From NCBI RefSeq assembly GCF_040954835.1, contig NC_090698.1, forward strand, positions 42,940,157-43,004,156: a DNA stretch of 64,000 nucleotides, in the 5' to 3' direction. The position numbers and the translations under genes were made by a program. Numbering within the stretch: position 1 is the stretch's first letter; each line of letters opens with the position of its first letter. This document shows positions 46,339 to 59,340 of this stretch, in pieces. The stretch comes from Lepisosteus oculatus (Eukaryota > Chordata > Actinopteri > Semionotiformes > Lepisosteidae). The notes beneath the pieces were generated by a model. That model worked only from the letters and a program-made list of their open reading frames with translations, made no database searches and was not told the DNA's origin.

Positions 46339-48649
46339 GAAGAGACATCTCCATTAGTGAAAAAGATTGAAAACTTTGTTCTTTGTTTACAAAAAGTTCA
46401 GATGACTATAAGTATATAGTGATATAGTACATAGTAAATATAGTAATCATATTTTGAAAGACAACAAAACAGAAGTGAGTGAGAAGGTTTTCTAGCTTCA
46501 GGAAGCTTCATCGACCTGTTTTCCATTTTTATGGTACAGATCTTACAGTGCTCATAACAGTCAGCATAGGTTGAGAGAGTGATACAACTCTCACCGATAA
46601 AAGTGAAAGTTCACAGATGCTAGTAAAGTCAGAAGAGTCTCACCAAACCAGTATATATGGTTCTTGGGCATTTGTGCTACCACTGCTTAGTGCAGTCTCA
46701 TCAGTCTGCCAGTGACACGGACGTGCCAGATGAAAATTCCTTTTTTTTCAGACGGAGCCTTTGTGCAGTCCCATTTGATACATTCCGGTGAAGTCCTGTA
46801 TATCTATCATAACACATTACATCTTGTGACTATGTAACTAGAAGAGAAACACAGAGGATCAAGCCGAATATTATTCAATTACTGTTTTTAGGGTGGCCAT
46901 ACTGTATGTGGATGAGACTGCTGAATCCACCTACAGACTGCACTGTAGACATCTATTATCTCTTAGAATTGTAAAAAAAGATATAAAATCATTTACAATG
47001 CTGTACATTGTGCAATTTTCCTTCTGTTCTTTTGTGATTTACTGTATTTATACATTTACTGTATATTATTTTAATTATATATCACATGAAAGTAATTCTC
47101 CATAGGAATCCAACATCATTCCCCAACACCACAATTAAATATGTCGTTTTTATTAAGACCACATCATACACTAAAAACAATCAGTTTATAAGAATACAAA
47201 GATTTGGCTTGAGAGAAGTATACTGTAGATACAGTATGTTACCATACAACTGCTCAAGGAAATTTACAATTGAAATATTGTAAGGATATACAGTACATGA
47301 AAAATCTGTGTATTAAATATAAGATTAAAAGTAACAGAACAGGTTTTAAAAATACCGCACAAAGAATTGTATTACAATACAACAAATGTTAAGAAAAAGA
47401 AACTAGCAGGTCATGTTGGAACACATCAACCCCAAAAAATATTTTGGTAGCTGAAAACAAAATTTGATTGTTTTATCTAGTGTTCACAAGACAAATATCT
47501 TGTGATAACAAATATCCTATTTCCAAAATTAACAGTCTAGTTTTTAAGGTCATAATACAAATTCATCTTTATCCATATTTAAATGGGAATAAAGGTATGG
47601 GAATAACTCGGTCATGATATATTTTTATCAATATTGCAATATCAATATCACTATTTTAAATGCTGGAACTTGATCAGCCCCTTGAATACAAAATGAAGAT
47701 GGTTTTAACAATCAGTATTATTTGACCGCTTCTTGAAACATTAACCAAAATCACATGTGTCAAAGAATAGGTAGGTTAGTCTCAGGCCCGCCTGAGGGAT
47801 ACCAACCTTAGAAAGTATGTTGTAAACAATAAAAACATTTTATACACAGTATATATAAAATCACACTGGTATTTGTTTTTATCACAGTGTGATTCCATAT
47901 TGACAGATATTCCAAAATCTTGATAGACACTGGAAGAAGACAATACTTGAGATATTGTTAATTAAAGCCCTCAAATGAAGTTGATCTTTACACAAATTTG
48001 GAACTGGTTCTTACTTTAGGCATGTAATAACACACATTTCATAGAAGAGTACAAAAACATAAACATAATGATAATGCTTTGATTAAAACACTGTTAAAAG
48101 TATACTTTTGAATGTGTTAATGAGCAACATTATATACAGTATCTTTACTTGGTTAATATAAATCATCAGCTAACCATTACATATACTGTACAGTATAATT
48201 ATAGTAAAGGCCTACACTAGAAGTTGTGTACTCCAATCCTTGAGGGCTACAGCTTCTTTTGAATTTCATTCTACCTGGTTTTGTAATTATGTCATTGCAT
48301 TACTTGTTTGCTGACACACATATCTCCTTTTCCAGGTCTGAAAATGTCAGAGAATTGAAGAGATCCATCAAACACTTTAGATTATATCACTTCAGGACAG
48401 GAGTTGATTGTCCTACACATTCACTGGCCTACACATTCAGCAGGATAACACCAACTATTTGAAGATTAATACTGTTTAGGCAAACATTTATATCAGATTT
48501 AAGTATAGAAAAATAAAATCTAGAAATATAGCTTAAAAACAAGAGTGTATCCAGCTTTGTCCTTCAAAATGTTGTCCTGTATTACTGGTAGAACATACTT
48601 ACTAACTTACTAACTTTCTTGACACCGACCACCAAGCAGACATACCAGT
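46339..48649. other. 3' flank of receptor gene 4, no other gene seen
   Basis: AT-rich sequence that would hold the 3' UTR of the gene 4 transcript. No polyadenylation site could be chosen with confidence. Confidence 0.4.
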
Positions 48650-49809
48650 TTAAGCCGTCAGCTTCTTATATTGGCTATTAAGCCTGGATTGGAAGGTTTC
48701 CATTTTACTGCTACTTTCAGATTGTGTATTGCTGGTCATCTCTTGATTACTCCTACACTGTAGGAGACTAATCACTTGCTTTTGGCACTGTGAAGATCCA
48801 AAATAATAAATCATAGGATCCAGACAGCAGCTCACACTGCCAATACACATGGAGAGAAGATAGGCCATGTAGGACTTATCACTGTACCCGGTGGCAAACT
48901 GCACGTAGTGAATGAGCAAAATGATGTTGGTCGGCGTGAAACAAATAACAAAAACAGCGAAGACTGTAATAGCCATGAAAATTGCTCTTGTCTTCTTGCT
49001 CCTGTTGGCAACATTGGCAGACCGGAGGCACTGAATGATACGGATGTAACAAACAATGATAAAAATCAGTGGGATGAAGAAAAAAATGGAGCAGAAAATT
49101 GGAAAGAAGTATAGGTAGTAGCCTGTAAACTTTTCGATTTCCAGCACATCATGGCAAGTGGTAATCCCCAGCTGTGGTAAAACGGCAGTCTGATCAGATA
49201 GGAGAATGGGCATGACTCCACCAATGGCAAGGAGCCACATGGCTAAAGACACAACCAGGGCATTCTGTTGGCTGCGCCAGGTGAGAGACTTCATGGGATA
49301 AACCACAGCCAGTAAGCGGTCCACACTTATACACATCATAAGGAGAATAGAGCAGTACATGTTGCAGTAGAAGGCAGAAGTTACTATGCGGCACATTGTA
49401 GGTCCGTATCCCCAGTTATTGCCATTGAAATGGTAAGAAATCTTAAACGGAAGGAGAAGGACAAACAGCAAGTCGGCAACTGCCAGATTCAGCATGTATA
49501 TGACTGCTGGCTTCTTCGGACGAATTTTCAAGATGAACATGATGACTGCAATGGCATTCAGGGGACAGCTGATGATGAACACCAGTGTATAAACAGTAGG
49601 GATAAAAACCGTCATTAAAGGTCCAGTGAGAAATCGTGTGGCCTCTTGCGACAGCTTTTTGTGGGATCTGGTATGAGGGTGGATGTCTTTTTCAGGTTCT
49701 TCAAATCCAGATCCACTTCCATCCCCGCCGTTAACATCTAAGTAAGTAAAGTCTATAGGTTCATAGGTTGCTTTGAGATCAACCAGGGAGAAACCTCTTG
49801 CGATGCTTC
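48650..49809 (-). CDS. f2r: Protease-activated receptor 1 (thrombin receptor), exon 2
   Basis: Main coding exon of the cluster's best PAR1 orthologue, about 412 residues with exon 1. The acceptor TTCTTCCATTTCAG is followed by GA completing a Gly codon. Predicted activation is SIAR|GFSLVD at residue 31/32, then a hirudin-like segment YEPIDFTYLD (about 42-51) that parallels the human PAR1 YEPFWEDE and would dock thrombin exosite I, then further acidic residues. TM1 begins near residue 90. Seen: GITTCHDVLEIEKF in ECL2; SVDRLL; NRSKKTRAIF in ICL3 as in PAR1; LDPMIYYFG; Cys after TM7 (LLQCRS). The tail SSKMETFQSRLNSQYKKLTA mirrors the human PAR1 C-terminus. Likely couples to Gq, Gi and G12/13 as PAR1 does (family knowledge). 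It lies about 4.1 kb downstream of the IQGAP2 stop, in the same orientation. Stop TAA at 48650-48652. Confidence 0.96.
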
Positions 49810-50417
49810 CTGAAATGGAAGAATAAAAGTTATGGAACCACAGGGTTTTTTTCTATGGTTAATCAAAATAAATAGAAACATTAAATAAAGCGGGGAGCTA
49901 CCTCAGAGTGTTTGCTACAAGATAGAAAGAAGTGGAAAAAACAGTTTTTTCTATGTATTTAATGTGAAATTCACTTTCACTTGTTCCTTGTTGAAGTCTT
50001 TGATTGTTATTCAGAAAACTTTAGCTTGCTCAGAGATTCATTTGTACTGTATGATCAATCACAATTTAGAATGCACTCTTTGTATTTTGTAATGGGAAGA
50101 TTTTAGATATGTAACAATTTCACAGAGTTCCTGTAGATGAATGCACCTCAAGGCTAATTTACAGATAATGGAACACTACACATTATTGACCTTTATTGAA
50201 GCCTCTTTCTCAGAACGCATAGAGGTAGAACTAAATTATTTCTTTCGATCAACTTTGTCCTGTTTTTGTTCCAATGGCTGTGACGATAGAAACACTTTGC
50301 ATTTCTAAAACCACCTTTCTAGGTATTGGTTTTCTAGATTAAAATGTAAAAAGCAAATGAGAGGAGTAAACCACTGTAGAATGAATTGTGCTGCTTAAAC
50401 AATAAGTAGAACATTAT

Positions 50418-50750
50418 TCTAACCTCTCCAATACAGGGTCATAGGGGAGCCAGAGCCTAATCAACTAACGCAAGGCAGGATACACTTTGGATGGGATGTC
50501 AGTCCATCACAGGGCATACACAGACACAAAGACAAAAAGATGCAAACACTCACAGCAGGGCCAGTTTTCCCAGAAGACAATTAACCTACCAGTATGTCTT
50601 TGGATGGAGAAGTAAACTGGAGCATCTAGAGGAAACCCACGCAAACAAAGAGAGAACAAACAAACTCCACACAGATAGTACCCCAGGAATTGGGCCTAGG
50701 GCCCCAGCACTGTGAAGCAATGCTAACCACTGTAACACCATGTCACCCAT
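50418..50750 (-). repeat. tRNA-type SINE
   Basis: Minus-strand copy in the gene 4 intron, with the SINE core (gggatgtcagtccatcacag, cctaccagtatgtctttgga) and the tRNA-like head at about 50700-50750. Confidence 0.7.
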
Positions 50751-52018
50751 AATTAGACAAGTCCAGAGAATTTAGTTGTGGCAGGCTGGTCTTTGAAAGG
50801 AATTTAATAGCTGCTGAAGTACAGTACCAGTAGAGGCAGGTTAAAGGTGTCTATCACTTGCAAATAGGCACAGAGGGTTGTGATGAACCCATGCATTAGC
50901 AGACAGACTGATGCTCACATTTGGTGTGAAAATGATCAGTCCATGGAGGCAGTTCAATGGTAACTTTTTTAGCTGAGAAACTAAATAATCTTTTTTTGAA
51001 GTAGTGACAGGGAGAGTGGTGGAGTGTTCTTTTATTTCCACCAGAGAGTGCTCTGTTACTATGAGTAATCTAATGGATGACAAAGTGTGTCCTGATGATG
51101 GTTACTAAGTGGATTCTTGGTTTGCTTAAGCCAATTAGTGAGGCAGTTTAAGTGTCATGATATGGAGAACAATTTGCTTTAACAGATGAGCACCTCTGAA
51201 GGCAACTAACTATACTTCTGTTGAGCTGCTGCAAACAAATCTCAATTGGAAAATGTAAGCCTACACAATACTAGGCTTACAAATACATAGCCTCAAGAAA
51301 ACATGTCCAGGTTTTGCCATAACTAGCCATAGTATGCCTGATACTAAGTTTGTAATGTTTTCAATTTGACAGGTCATAATTCATAGCAAAAAATTGTCAT
51401 GATGGTTTGATCTTTTCTTTTTGTCTGAGATGATGAATGTTGCAAGTCAAATTCACTTGTGGTATATTTACATATTTACATTTTGTTTGGTGCATTCATT
51501 TACCAGATGGATTTGTAAAACTGGTGATATAAATTAACTCAGACACAAACACAGATTATCTTGACTGAATAGTTAGATTCCTTGTAGTTTCTCCTCAAGG
51601 GATGGTTTTAAATCTTCAGATCTTTAAATTTGCAATGGTAACATGTTTATTCAGACCTTCTTGTCTTGTTTATACAGTTGAGGCTGAGTTAGTGAGTTTA
51701 AAAAAAGAACACCGTATAACTATATTTCAATCAATTTTTAGTTATTGTTATTTCTCAACACAAAGCTAAAAAAAGTATTTGAAGTGTCTTTGAGGATCAC
51801 AAAAAAACATCAACCTTATTACAACTGAAACGATTCAAAAATGAAAAACGGTGCCCATTCTACAAAGATGGTCACACAAATTGACTGCATTATCAGGGTA
51901 TTAGAAGTTTAAGGGTTTTCTCTTTATTGGTTTCTCCAGTGCTGGAATACTAGAGATCTTGCATCAAGTGTAATTTCTATTTATTTTGGCAACAATGTAG
52001 CCTGGTGTATACTGTATA
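50751..52018. other. Intron of receptor gene 4, nothing further recognised
   Basis: AT-rich intronic DNA without a recognisable exon, RNA or repeat boundary. Confidence 0.4.
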
Positions 52019-52345
52019 TCCATCCATTTGGTAATCCAATACTGGGTCACAGGGAAGCCGGAGCCTATACTCGCATGCAAAAAGTGTAAGCCAGGATACA
52101 GTCTTGGTGGGACAACAGTCTATCGCAGGTCAGACACACAGATACAGACATGCACTCACTCACACCACGGTCAATTTTCCCACAAGCCAATCAACCTACC
52201 AGTATGTTTTTGGACTGTGTGAGGAAACCTGAGTACCTGGAAAAAACCCATGTGAACAAAGGAATATCATAAAAATCACAAGAAGTGAACCCTGGGCCCC
52301 AGCACTGTGATGCAGCAATGCTTACCACAGAATCTGCCACCCCCT
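52019..52345 (-). repeat. tRNA-type SINE
   Basis: Minus-strand copy: tail tccatccatttggtaatcc at 52019, core ttttcccacaagccaatcaa, head at the high end. Confidence 0.72.
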
Positions 52346-53306
52346 TAAACACCATGTATAATTTGTGTTTATTGTTTGTTTTCAATTTCTTTCATTTTCT
52401 TTGGTACTGATTTTCATTAACATTAATACTACCTTTTACCTTGAAGTTATATACAGAACTGTATTAATCAAGATGACATCATCATGAGCCTCTCCAATGC
52501 AAGGAAGCAACATTGTGGAGCAGTACTTTAGCGCTCTGGACATCTAAAATAAAAGCTGTGGGATCAAACTGCAGATAAAGATGCTGCTGTTGCTTACTTG
52601 AGTACAGTATTTAACTATATTGCTCACATTAAATACATAGATACAAAAATTGATGTAAATTTAATTTTTTTTTAATAAAATCAATAAATTCAACCAAAAA
52701 TATTTTTTACCATTACCATGGCTGGATATGAGAACTATAATGTACATGAAGTTGTTGTCACATATTCAGCTATACTGTATATGTTTGTACAGCATACATA
52801 AGGCATAGTATAGTATTAATATTCATTAATACTTTTGTTGAATATATTGTTGAATTATTATACGTTGTATCAATAAACTGAATTCCATTTGAATATTTGT
52901 TTTCGGTTTTCTGTTGCAAGTTTTGTATTTACTAAGAAGTTGCGTTTCAGCTTCTTTTCAGCAGATTACATTACATTATTTGCAAAATTAAGAACTGTTG
53001 CATTCATTTAAATATTTTTCATTTATGGCACAAAATTAAAATGGACTGCAAATGAACATGTTAAAACTTTTCAAAAGAAGAGACTAACAAATACAGGAAA
53101 AAAATGGAGATACGAATAGTATGATAAATGTTTTTAAAGCAATAAACTTGATACGTTTTAGTTACATTCGGGCTCAGAATTAGAAAAGCTGTCTTAACTT
53201 TGTTTTCACTATCTCTAACATACATACTTTTGAGAACTACAGGAAAAGTATAGTTGATAAAGGGACAGAAAGAAAAAAAATAGTATTAATTAAAACTCTC
53301 ACTCAC
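52346..53306. other. 5' part of the gene 4 intron
   Basis: AT-rich, no coding signal. Confidence 0.4.
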
Positions 53307-53385
53307 CATTATGTCCTTCAGAGCAGGCACTATGCGCCATAAATAGTGTAAAAAAACTAAATAACACCAGCGCTTTTAGCCCCAT
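53307..53385 (-). CDS. f2r: Protease-activated receptor 1, exon 1 (signal peptide)
   Basis: ATG at 53385-53383 gives MGLKALVLFSFFTLFMAHSA, a clear signal peptide, then CSEGHN and a consensus donor G|GTGAGTGAG in phase 1. Joined to 49809 it reads SEGHN-G-SIAR|GFSLVD. The 79 bases and the phase match the exon 1 design of gene 2. A TTAAAAG stretch about 40-50 bases upstream of the ATG is a weak TATA-like candidate. Intron about 3.5 kb. Confidence 0.9.
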
Positions 53386-54866
53386 CGCTGTAGTGATTGC
53401 AACTCTTGTCACCGACTCTTTTAAGTTTGGGGAAAAAATACTTCTACTCAGAGAAAATACTTGCTAATTTAAATTTTAAAGTATTTTTATATTACACGAA
53501 GCCAAGAACAATCGGTTTTATGAGGCAAAGCAAAGCAGAATACAAGATCTGGAATTCGATCCAAAAGAGAAGACAAAAAGTTCCCAGTTTTTCACCGAGT
53601 CTGAAATGTACAGAACAGACCTGTTATTCCTACGCCCTGGTACTGGCGTCTTCTTGCTCTATGGCCTGTCAAGGAATAGTTCAAACTATTAATCAGTCGG
53701 CTGCACATTTTTTTCCAGTGATGTCAGCATCCTAATTTGAGAGCTTTACCAAAGAAAGGGTTTAAGGAAGAGCAGCGCTGACAGAATTCCGGAGAGCTTT
53801 TTCTCTCAGTGATAAGAGAACAATTATCACAAAGTAGTTTTAATACAAGTACTGTACAATAAACCACTGTACATATGTATGAAGCTGTTAAATGTTTTTA
53901 TTTGTCCAATATTTATTCCATTATTACACATTTAAGGAAGCCAGTCTGAAATATTTAATGAAAGAGGACCCACCTACTGTAAACTTCTATCAGTGCTATA
54001 CCAAGAGCATATTTTTGAATTTTAATTACAACTTACCATTTTAAACATTTCTAAAATTTATAAAAAGTTAACAAAGCTAGATGATAAAATATCAAGACAT
54101 CTGGCTTTAACTATTTCCAAATGAGATAGAACCACTCTTAAAGAGCCAGTGTCTAGACATGAGTAGGTCATGGTGAAAGGAAGTAAGTTAACATGCACAC
54201 TACATTCCTTAGGTTCATTTCAGAACATAAATTGTCTCAGGGATCAAAGACAGACTGCATTTATTCATGATGTTGCCCAGTCATTGTAGTGACCAAACAA
54301 AGTTGCATATCTCTTATTTGAGTTTTTGATTAAATATGCACTGTTGGTCAAAGATATGGGATCATCTGTGGAGTATTAATGAAAAAAAAAATAAGAAAAA
54401 GTAACAGAATACAGCTTTTGCGGTCGTCTTACTGATGGGTTTTCTCACTGAAAAAAAGAACTCTTGTAATTACTTGTGCTAAGTTGTACAAACTACAGTT
54501 CACTTGCAATTAATGTTTTTTACTCTTTAAACAACACTTCTAGAGAATGTTGTTTCATCAGTCTTTTTCACTGCTCAGCTGAGTTCATCCCCTGACATTC
54601 CAGTGTGTGCTGGTGTGAGGACCCTCATTCATCACTTAGTCTGTTTAAAAACAACTGCTTTTTCTAGAAGTCATGTCCATAGTGGAGAAGTGAAAACGGA
54701 AAAATTTGACCCGTCATTAGCTCTATTGTTCTAATATTTCCAAGGTTACCTTACAATGTTGTCAATATACACTCAGAATATACATAGACACATGCTTAGA
54801 GATATTAAAAAAACAAATGCTTTTGATTCCCATTTTAATGTGTCTCAGTATATATGTCTATTATAT
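53386..54866. other. Intergenic: F2R promoter side toward IQGAP2
   Basis: Holds the promoter of gene 4 at its low end. A plus frame at 53397-53735 is open for 112 codons but overlaps the promoter and has no domain. Nothing else recognised. Confidence 0.4.
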
Positions 54867-55166
54867 TGTAGCACCCATGTGGGGCGCTCAACAGCTGCTC
54901 CGTCCCCTTTAGTCATGTGCACGCAGGGTGGGCTGGCAACAGTGCCTGAGGGGAGGGACTTGGGGGAACTGGTCTGTATATAAGGGGGCAGGGGCTGTGA
55001 TGCGGCCTCTTCCCTCCCATGTGTGTGTTAGTGTAGGTGCAGCACTGTAACCCCTGTTCCTGTGCGTGTACCTTTCCCCGGTTCTGGTTAATAAATGTGT
55101 TGTCCAACCCCCTTTTCCTGAGTCCTACGCCTGCTCCATTCTGTACCGAACCCCACGGTGATTACA
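54867..55166 (+). mobile_element. Solo LTR (TGTAGCACCC...GGTGATTACA), 300 bp
   Basis: TG...CA ends, the target repeat atat on both sides (54863-54866 and 55167-55170), a TATA box (gtatataaggg near 54976) and an AATAAA signal near 55092, spaced as in an LTR. No internal region remains. It looks whole as a solo LTR and is fairly young by its tidy ends. Confidence 0.82.
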
Positions 55167-55177
55167 ATATATATATA

Positions 55178-55396
55178 TATCCATCCATTTTCTAACCACT
55201 TCATCCAATTCAGGGTCGTAGGGGAGCCACAGGCAGAAGGCGGGGTACCGGCCCATCCAAGGACAGACATGTACTGTACACTGTCACACCAGGGTCGGTT
55301 TTCCCACAAGCCAATCAACCTACTGTACCACTACAGTATGTTTATGGACTGTGGGAGGAAACCAGAACACCTGGAGGAAACCCATGCAAACACAGG
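55178..55396 (-). repeat. tRNA-type SINE
   Basis: Minus-strand copy: tail atccatccattttctaacca, then the core with ttttcccacaagccaatcaa and gactgtgggaggaaacc. The head is incomplete. Confidence 0.75.
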
Positions 55397-57489
55397 GTAA
55401 ACATTAGATAGCACTTTTCATCCCAAAAGATCCCAAGGCGCACTACATACAGGGAGAGATTCCTCGACCGCCCTCTCATCCTCACCACCAAACCTAGACA
55501 ATGAGTAATGTGGGGTCAGTCTCCACAAAGTGAGGTACAGTACTTCAGTTCTTGTACTGTTCCAGTCACCATGAAAACCTGGCATCCTGCATGCTCAAGA
55601 AAAGGGGCTCTAGCAACCATGTTCTCAACCACAGAAGAGAGAGCTGCAGTGAAATAAGCTCCAGTGGTGTCCATTGTGCTTCCTCCAAGTGTGGAAGCTG
55701 GTGGGCAACAATTTCTCTACATTAAGCAATGCCATACACAGGCATCTTTTATCCCTGCCTCATTGAAGTCCTTAGGCAACCAGCTTATGGTGACGGGAGT
55801 AGGAGGCAGTTGTTGACAGAATGTTGTCAAGCAATTGGACTGGGGCAGAAACTGATTTCAGCAGCAGTAACTGTGACAGAGCTGCCCTTCTCAGGGTGCT
55901 TCCTGCTCATCCTCGTAGGGAGATGGTCAATCAAGGTACCCTAAACATGTGGCAGTAACCACCTTTATATGGCTGAGTATTGTACTTGGGCATTCAAGAT
56001 TCTACAAGCCCAGAGTGGAATGAAGCCAAGACACAGAGGTAAATGTGCCAGCACTGGAGCCAAATCTTTAACTATGAAAACAGGTTTTGTGCAAATCATC
56101 CTGATGGCTATTGGCACGTTTGTAACAGATGAATGATAATCAGCATAATGTGTTTACCTATGTTTGTTCAATAAAATATCAGTGTATTTGCTACAGATAA
56201 GAACTGCCATTTTCCTGATAATTGCTTTGCAACTGTGTTGTAGTTGTACGGTAAAACTTGAAAAGTATTGTTGATGTCTAGTATAGAAATAGATTGCCAG
56301 GAAGTCCCTTAATTATCTCAATGAGATGCTAGAGCTTAAAAAAGTAATCGATATACAGACTGCTTTCCAATTTGGTTGTGGAGAAATAAAAAAGAGTTCT
56401 TGCTATCAGGATTGACAGCCTTTCAGGAATTAATGCCTCAGTAAACTTTACAGTCTCATGTAAACAAAAAGTATTTATTTGAAACCATTAAGTAAAACAT
56501 TCTTTAGCCAGGAAAGAAGTGAGTCACTATGGGAGTGATCAGAGAGTGCACAATTATGAAACAAATAATATTCAAGCCCTCTTGTATTTTCCGCTAATAT
56601 ATCAATTCTACAAGATTAAGGACAGTAATTATTTAAAATCTGACATTTCAGCTGGCAATAACAGGACAATATAGCATAACACCCTTTGTTCGGTGCAATC
56701 GATCTGCAGATTAAACTTTAATATTTGAAAAAAGAAACCAATGGATGTCAAAACTCTCATTTATTTTAACATTAAACATGTTGTCACGTCGTACTGTTTC
56801 AATAACCAAGAAAGCTGCAGAACAACCCAGTTATTTTATAGTTTTAAAATATGCATAGACATTTGTTTTACTTTTGCGAAGTTCAAAGGCACAATTTAAC
56901 ACTTAAAAAGCAGAACATATCTGGGCAGATAGTAATGTTCTGTTTTACTACTAATGGCATGACACTCCGCATTCTTTAATGACGGTGAGGCAGTAGTGCA
57001 TTTTACAATAAGAATTCATTCATTTTTTACATTAAGTGAAAGGAATGGTGTTGTCGCTCATATATCTTTGTATATAACATTTAATTTTTAATAATTTTAA
57101 AATATATTCCATATACAATCACCAGTAGAATAAAGAAAATAAGAAACTCTTAATCAAAGAATGTGCAGATTTTGGTTTAAATTTCACAATTGTTTCCAGT
57201 TAATTAAAAAAAAACATTACGGATTTATATTCTTTTCATTACTGACCTATGCTTTCACATGGATTCTCTCTCAAACCCATTAGCATTGCATATACTGACA
57301 ACTCTTCAGTATTAAATCAATATCATGCTGAAAACCAGTTAAAGTTCTGAAAAAACATTTTCTCTGACAGAAATTAAAGAAGGCACAATCTATTCTTTTC
57401 CCCCCAACTTTTCTTTACAAATTAAACAGTAAAATATTTAAGACATAAGGTTAAATTAAACCTGGAATTGGGAAGCATAAATGAAAACA
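55397..57489. other. 3' flank of IQGAP2
   Basis: Holds the IQGAP2 3' UTR at its high end. No other gene recognised. Confidence 0.4.
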
Positions 57490-57603
57490 TCATTTTCCAT
57501 AGAACTTCTTATTCAGAAGGAATATCAGCAGGTTAACATTGACTTTAGCTTTGTCAAACATCTTCATCACTGAAACTCCTTCGTACTGCAGCTGAAGTAA
57601 ATC
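57490..57603 (-). CDS. iqgap2: IQGAP2, last coding exon
   Basis: Encodes DLLQLQYEGVSVMKMFDKAK and then VNVNLLIFLLNKKFYGK followed by TGA (57492-57490). It begins at a TTTTTAG acceptor in phase 0. LLNKKFYGK at the very end is the invariant C-terminus of IQGAP1 and IQGAP2. The final helices belong to the RasGAP C-terminal domain. Confidence 0.96.
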   Translation of the reverse strand, partial: DLLQLQYEGVSVMKMFDKAKVNVNLLIFLLNKKFYGK

Positions 57604-57904
57604 CTAAAAATGTAAAAAGACAGCTGTTATAAACCTAGCTCATTGCTCATTCCTTTTATTAGTCTGTTTTAATTTAAGTATACCACAAAAATGCTGGATA
57701 ACATTTACACAATAAATACAGAGGCTACCTTAAAATACAATTCCAAAATTGCTAGCACAGATGTCTTAGACATTAAAAACAAAATGCTATGATTACAAAT
57801 GTACTGTAAGCTAATTGAATTAGCTTTGACTCCTCCTTTCAGATTCACAGCAATTCTTAAAAGGTGAAAATGCGTTTAATTTGGAATTCACTGCTATACT
57901 CTAC

Positions 57905-58013
57905 CTGAAAATGCAGCTGGACTTTTTCCATCTCAACCCCCATAAACTTGGCTTTAACTTCGAAGTCACCAACTTCCTCAGTGGGTGAAATGTCAAACAT
58001 GACATTCTTAAAC
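57905..58013 (-). CDS. iqgap2: IQGAP2, penultimate coding exon
   Basis: Reads FKNVMFDISPTEEVGDFEVK, then AKFMGVEMEKVQLHFQ, between a TTTATCAG acceptor and a CAG|GTAGAG donor. It starts with the G that completes a Gln codon. MEKVQL favours IQGAP2 over IQGAP1, which has METFML at that place (from memory of the human proteins). Confidence 0.94.
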
Positions 58014-59196
58014 CTGATAAACAATGAAAACACAGGATATTCTATTAACACTCAAAGTAACTACAGTGAAACCAACCATGCCAAGTAATATTTTTCCATT
58101 ACATTGACCCCTGCAGTCTGCACCTGAAAGAACTTCACTTGCAACTTGCTTAAATATGAAAGCCTATTAAAGTGAAAGCCAAAAATTGCAATTGTGTTTT
58201 CTGTTTTGGTGTTTTCAGTAAAATGTCAGCTTTTACAGAAGAAAGGTAGTGAAGAAAGGTTTCATAGTTGGTGTTTTAAAATATAATAAGTAAAAAGTAA
58301 ACCTAAAAAAACATCAATTAAAAGAAAATACTAAAGAAAAAAACAAAAGCACACAAGAAAATATCCATCAAACTCTTTTATTATCAAATAATTAATAAAA
58401 AACACTTTCATCAATGGCTATTGGTGCAGAGGTTCAGCTCCTATTTTGCAGTGATAATGCTTAAAATACATTAAATACAAAAAACTATTTCAAGACATCC
58501 AGACAGCAGCAAACTAATATAGAACAGTTAAGCTATTTTAGCATACAAATGAGTCCTGTAATCTGGCTGACTTTAATTATTTTTTATCCAATATCAAGAT
58601 TGATTTATTCGTCCATTAGCCATGGCGTTCAGAATCTAATATGTGTGGTGAAGTTAAAAACCAAACAAAGACCATTAGAAAGTAGTATACAGTGTCCAGA
58701 TAATTTAGAAATTACTCTAATATGCTCTGGAACTGCACTGCTTCTGTACCAAATTTTCTAATTGCATGTTCTGAAAAAAAAGGAGCCCCTTTTCGAACAG
58801 TATTTATAAAATAGATTCCAACTAAACAAGATGTTTAAAAATAACTGGCAAAATGATAAAAAGACATTTCACAAATTCACACTGCTCACAGTACACTGTT
58901 TGCAGTACTTTTTGTTGTAATACCATCCATTTGATGAAATGTCTTTTGGGACTGGGTGTGTTGTCTGCCATATGTATTCTGGTAGACCTGTGGTTTAGTA
59001 ACTACAATCCAGGAACTTGGATAAAAATAGGAAATCTCAGACAATAAATGAAATAAGAAAAAGAGGCAATACTTCCCGTAATGGAAAGACCCGGCTTTGG
59101 CTTCACAAAAACCTTTAACAATGAAGCTATTTCTCATGTAAGCGAAAGGCAGTGCCCAGGGATTATGGCAGAAAGTAGTTTGTGCTCAGCACTTAC

Positions 59197-59340
59197 TGGT
59201 TTGTCTGCAGACCTTCTATCTCTAGAACAACTCCTTTCTCATGCAGTCGGGCTGCGGAGTACTTCAAGGACGTCTGCTTAGATTTCCGACTGCCCTTCTC
59301 CTCTCCCTTCCCATCCAGCTTTATGGATCTTCTCACATTC
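59197..59340 (-). CDS. iqgap2: IQGAP2 C-terminal exon (RRSIKLDGKG)
   Basis: Encodes NVRRSIKLDGKGEEKGSRKS, then LKYSAARLHEKGVVLEIEG and LQTNQ. This is a lysine-rich linker followed by the RasGAP C-terminal fold. Acceptor TTGATTGCAG and donor CA|GTAAGTG; both neighbouring phases fit. Confidence 0.95.

Noticed and set aside
53397-53735. 112-codon plus frame upstream of F2R exon 1, considered as a divergent gene
   Set aside because: No domain or splice evidence; it overlaps the expected promoter and 5' UTR of F2R on the other strand.
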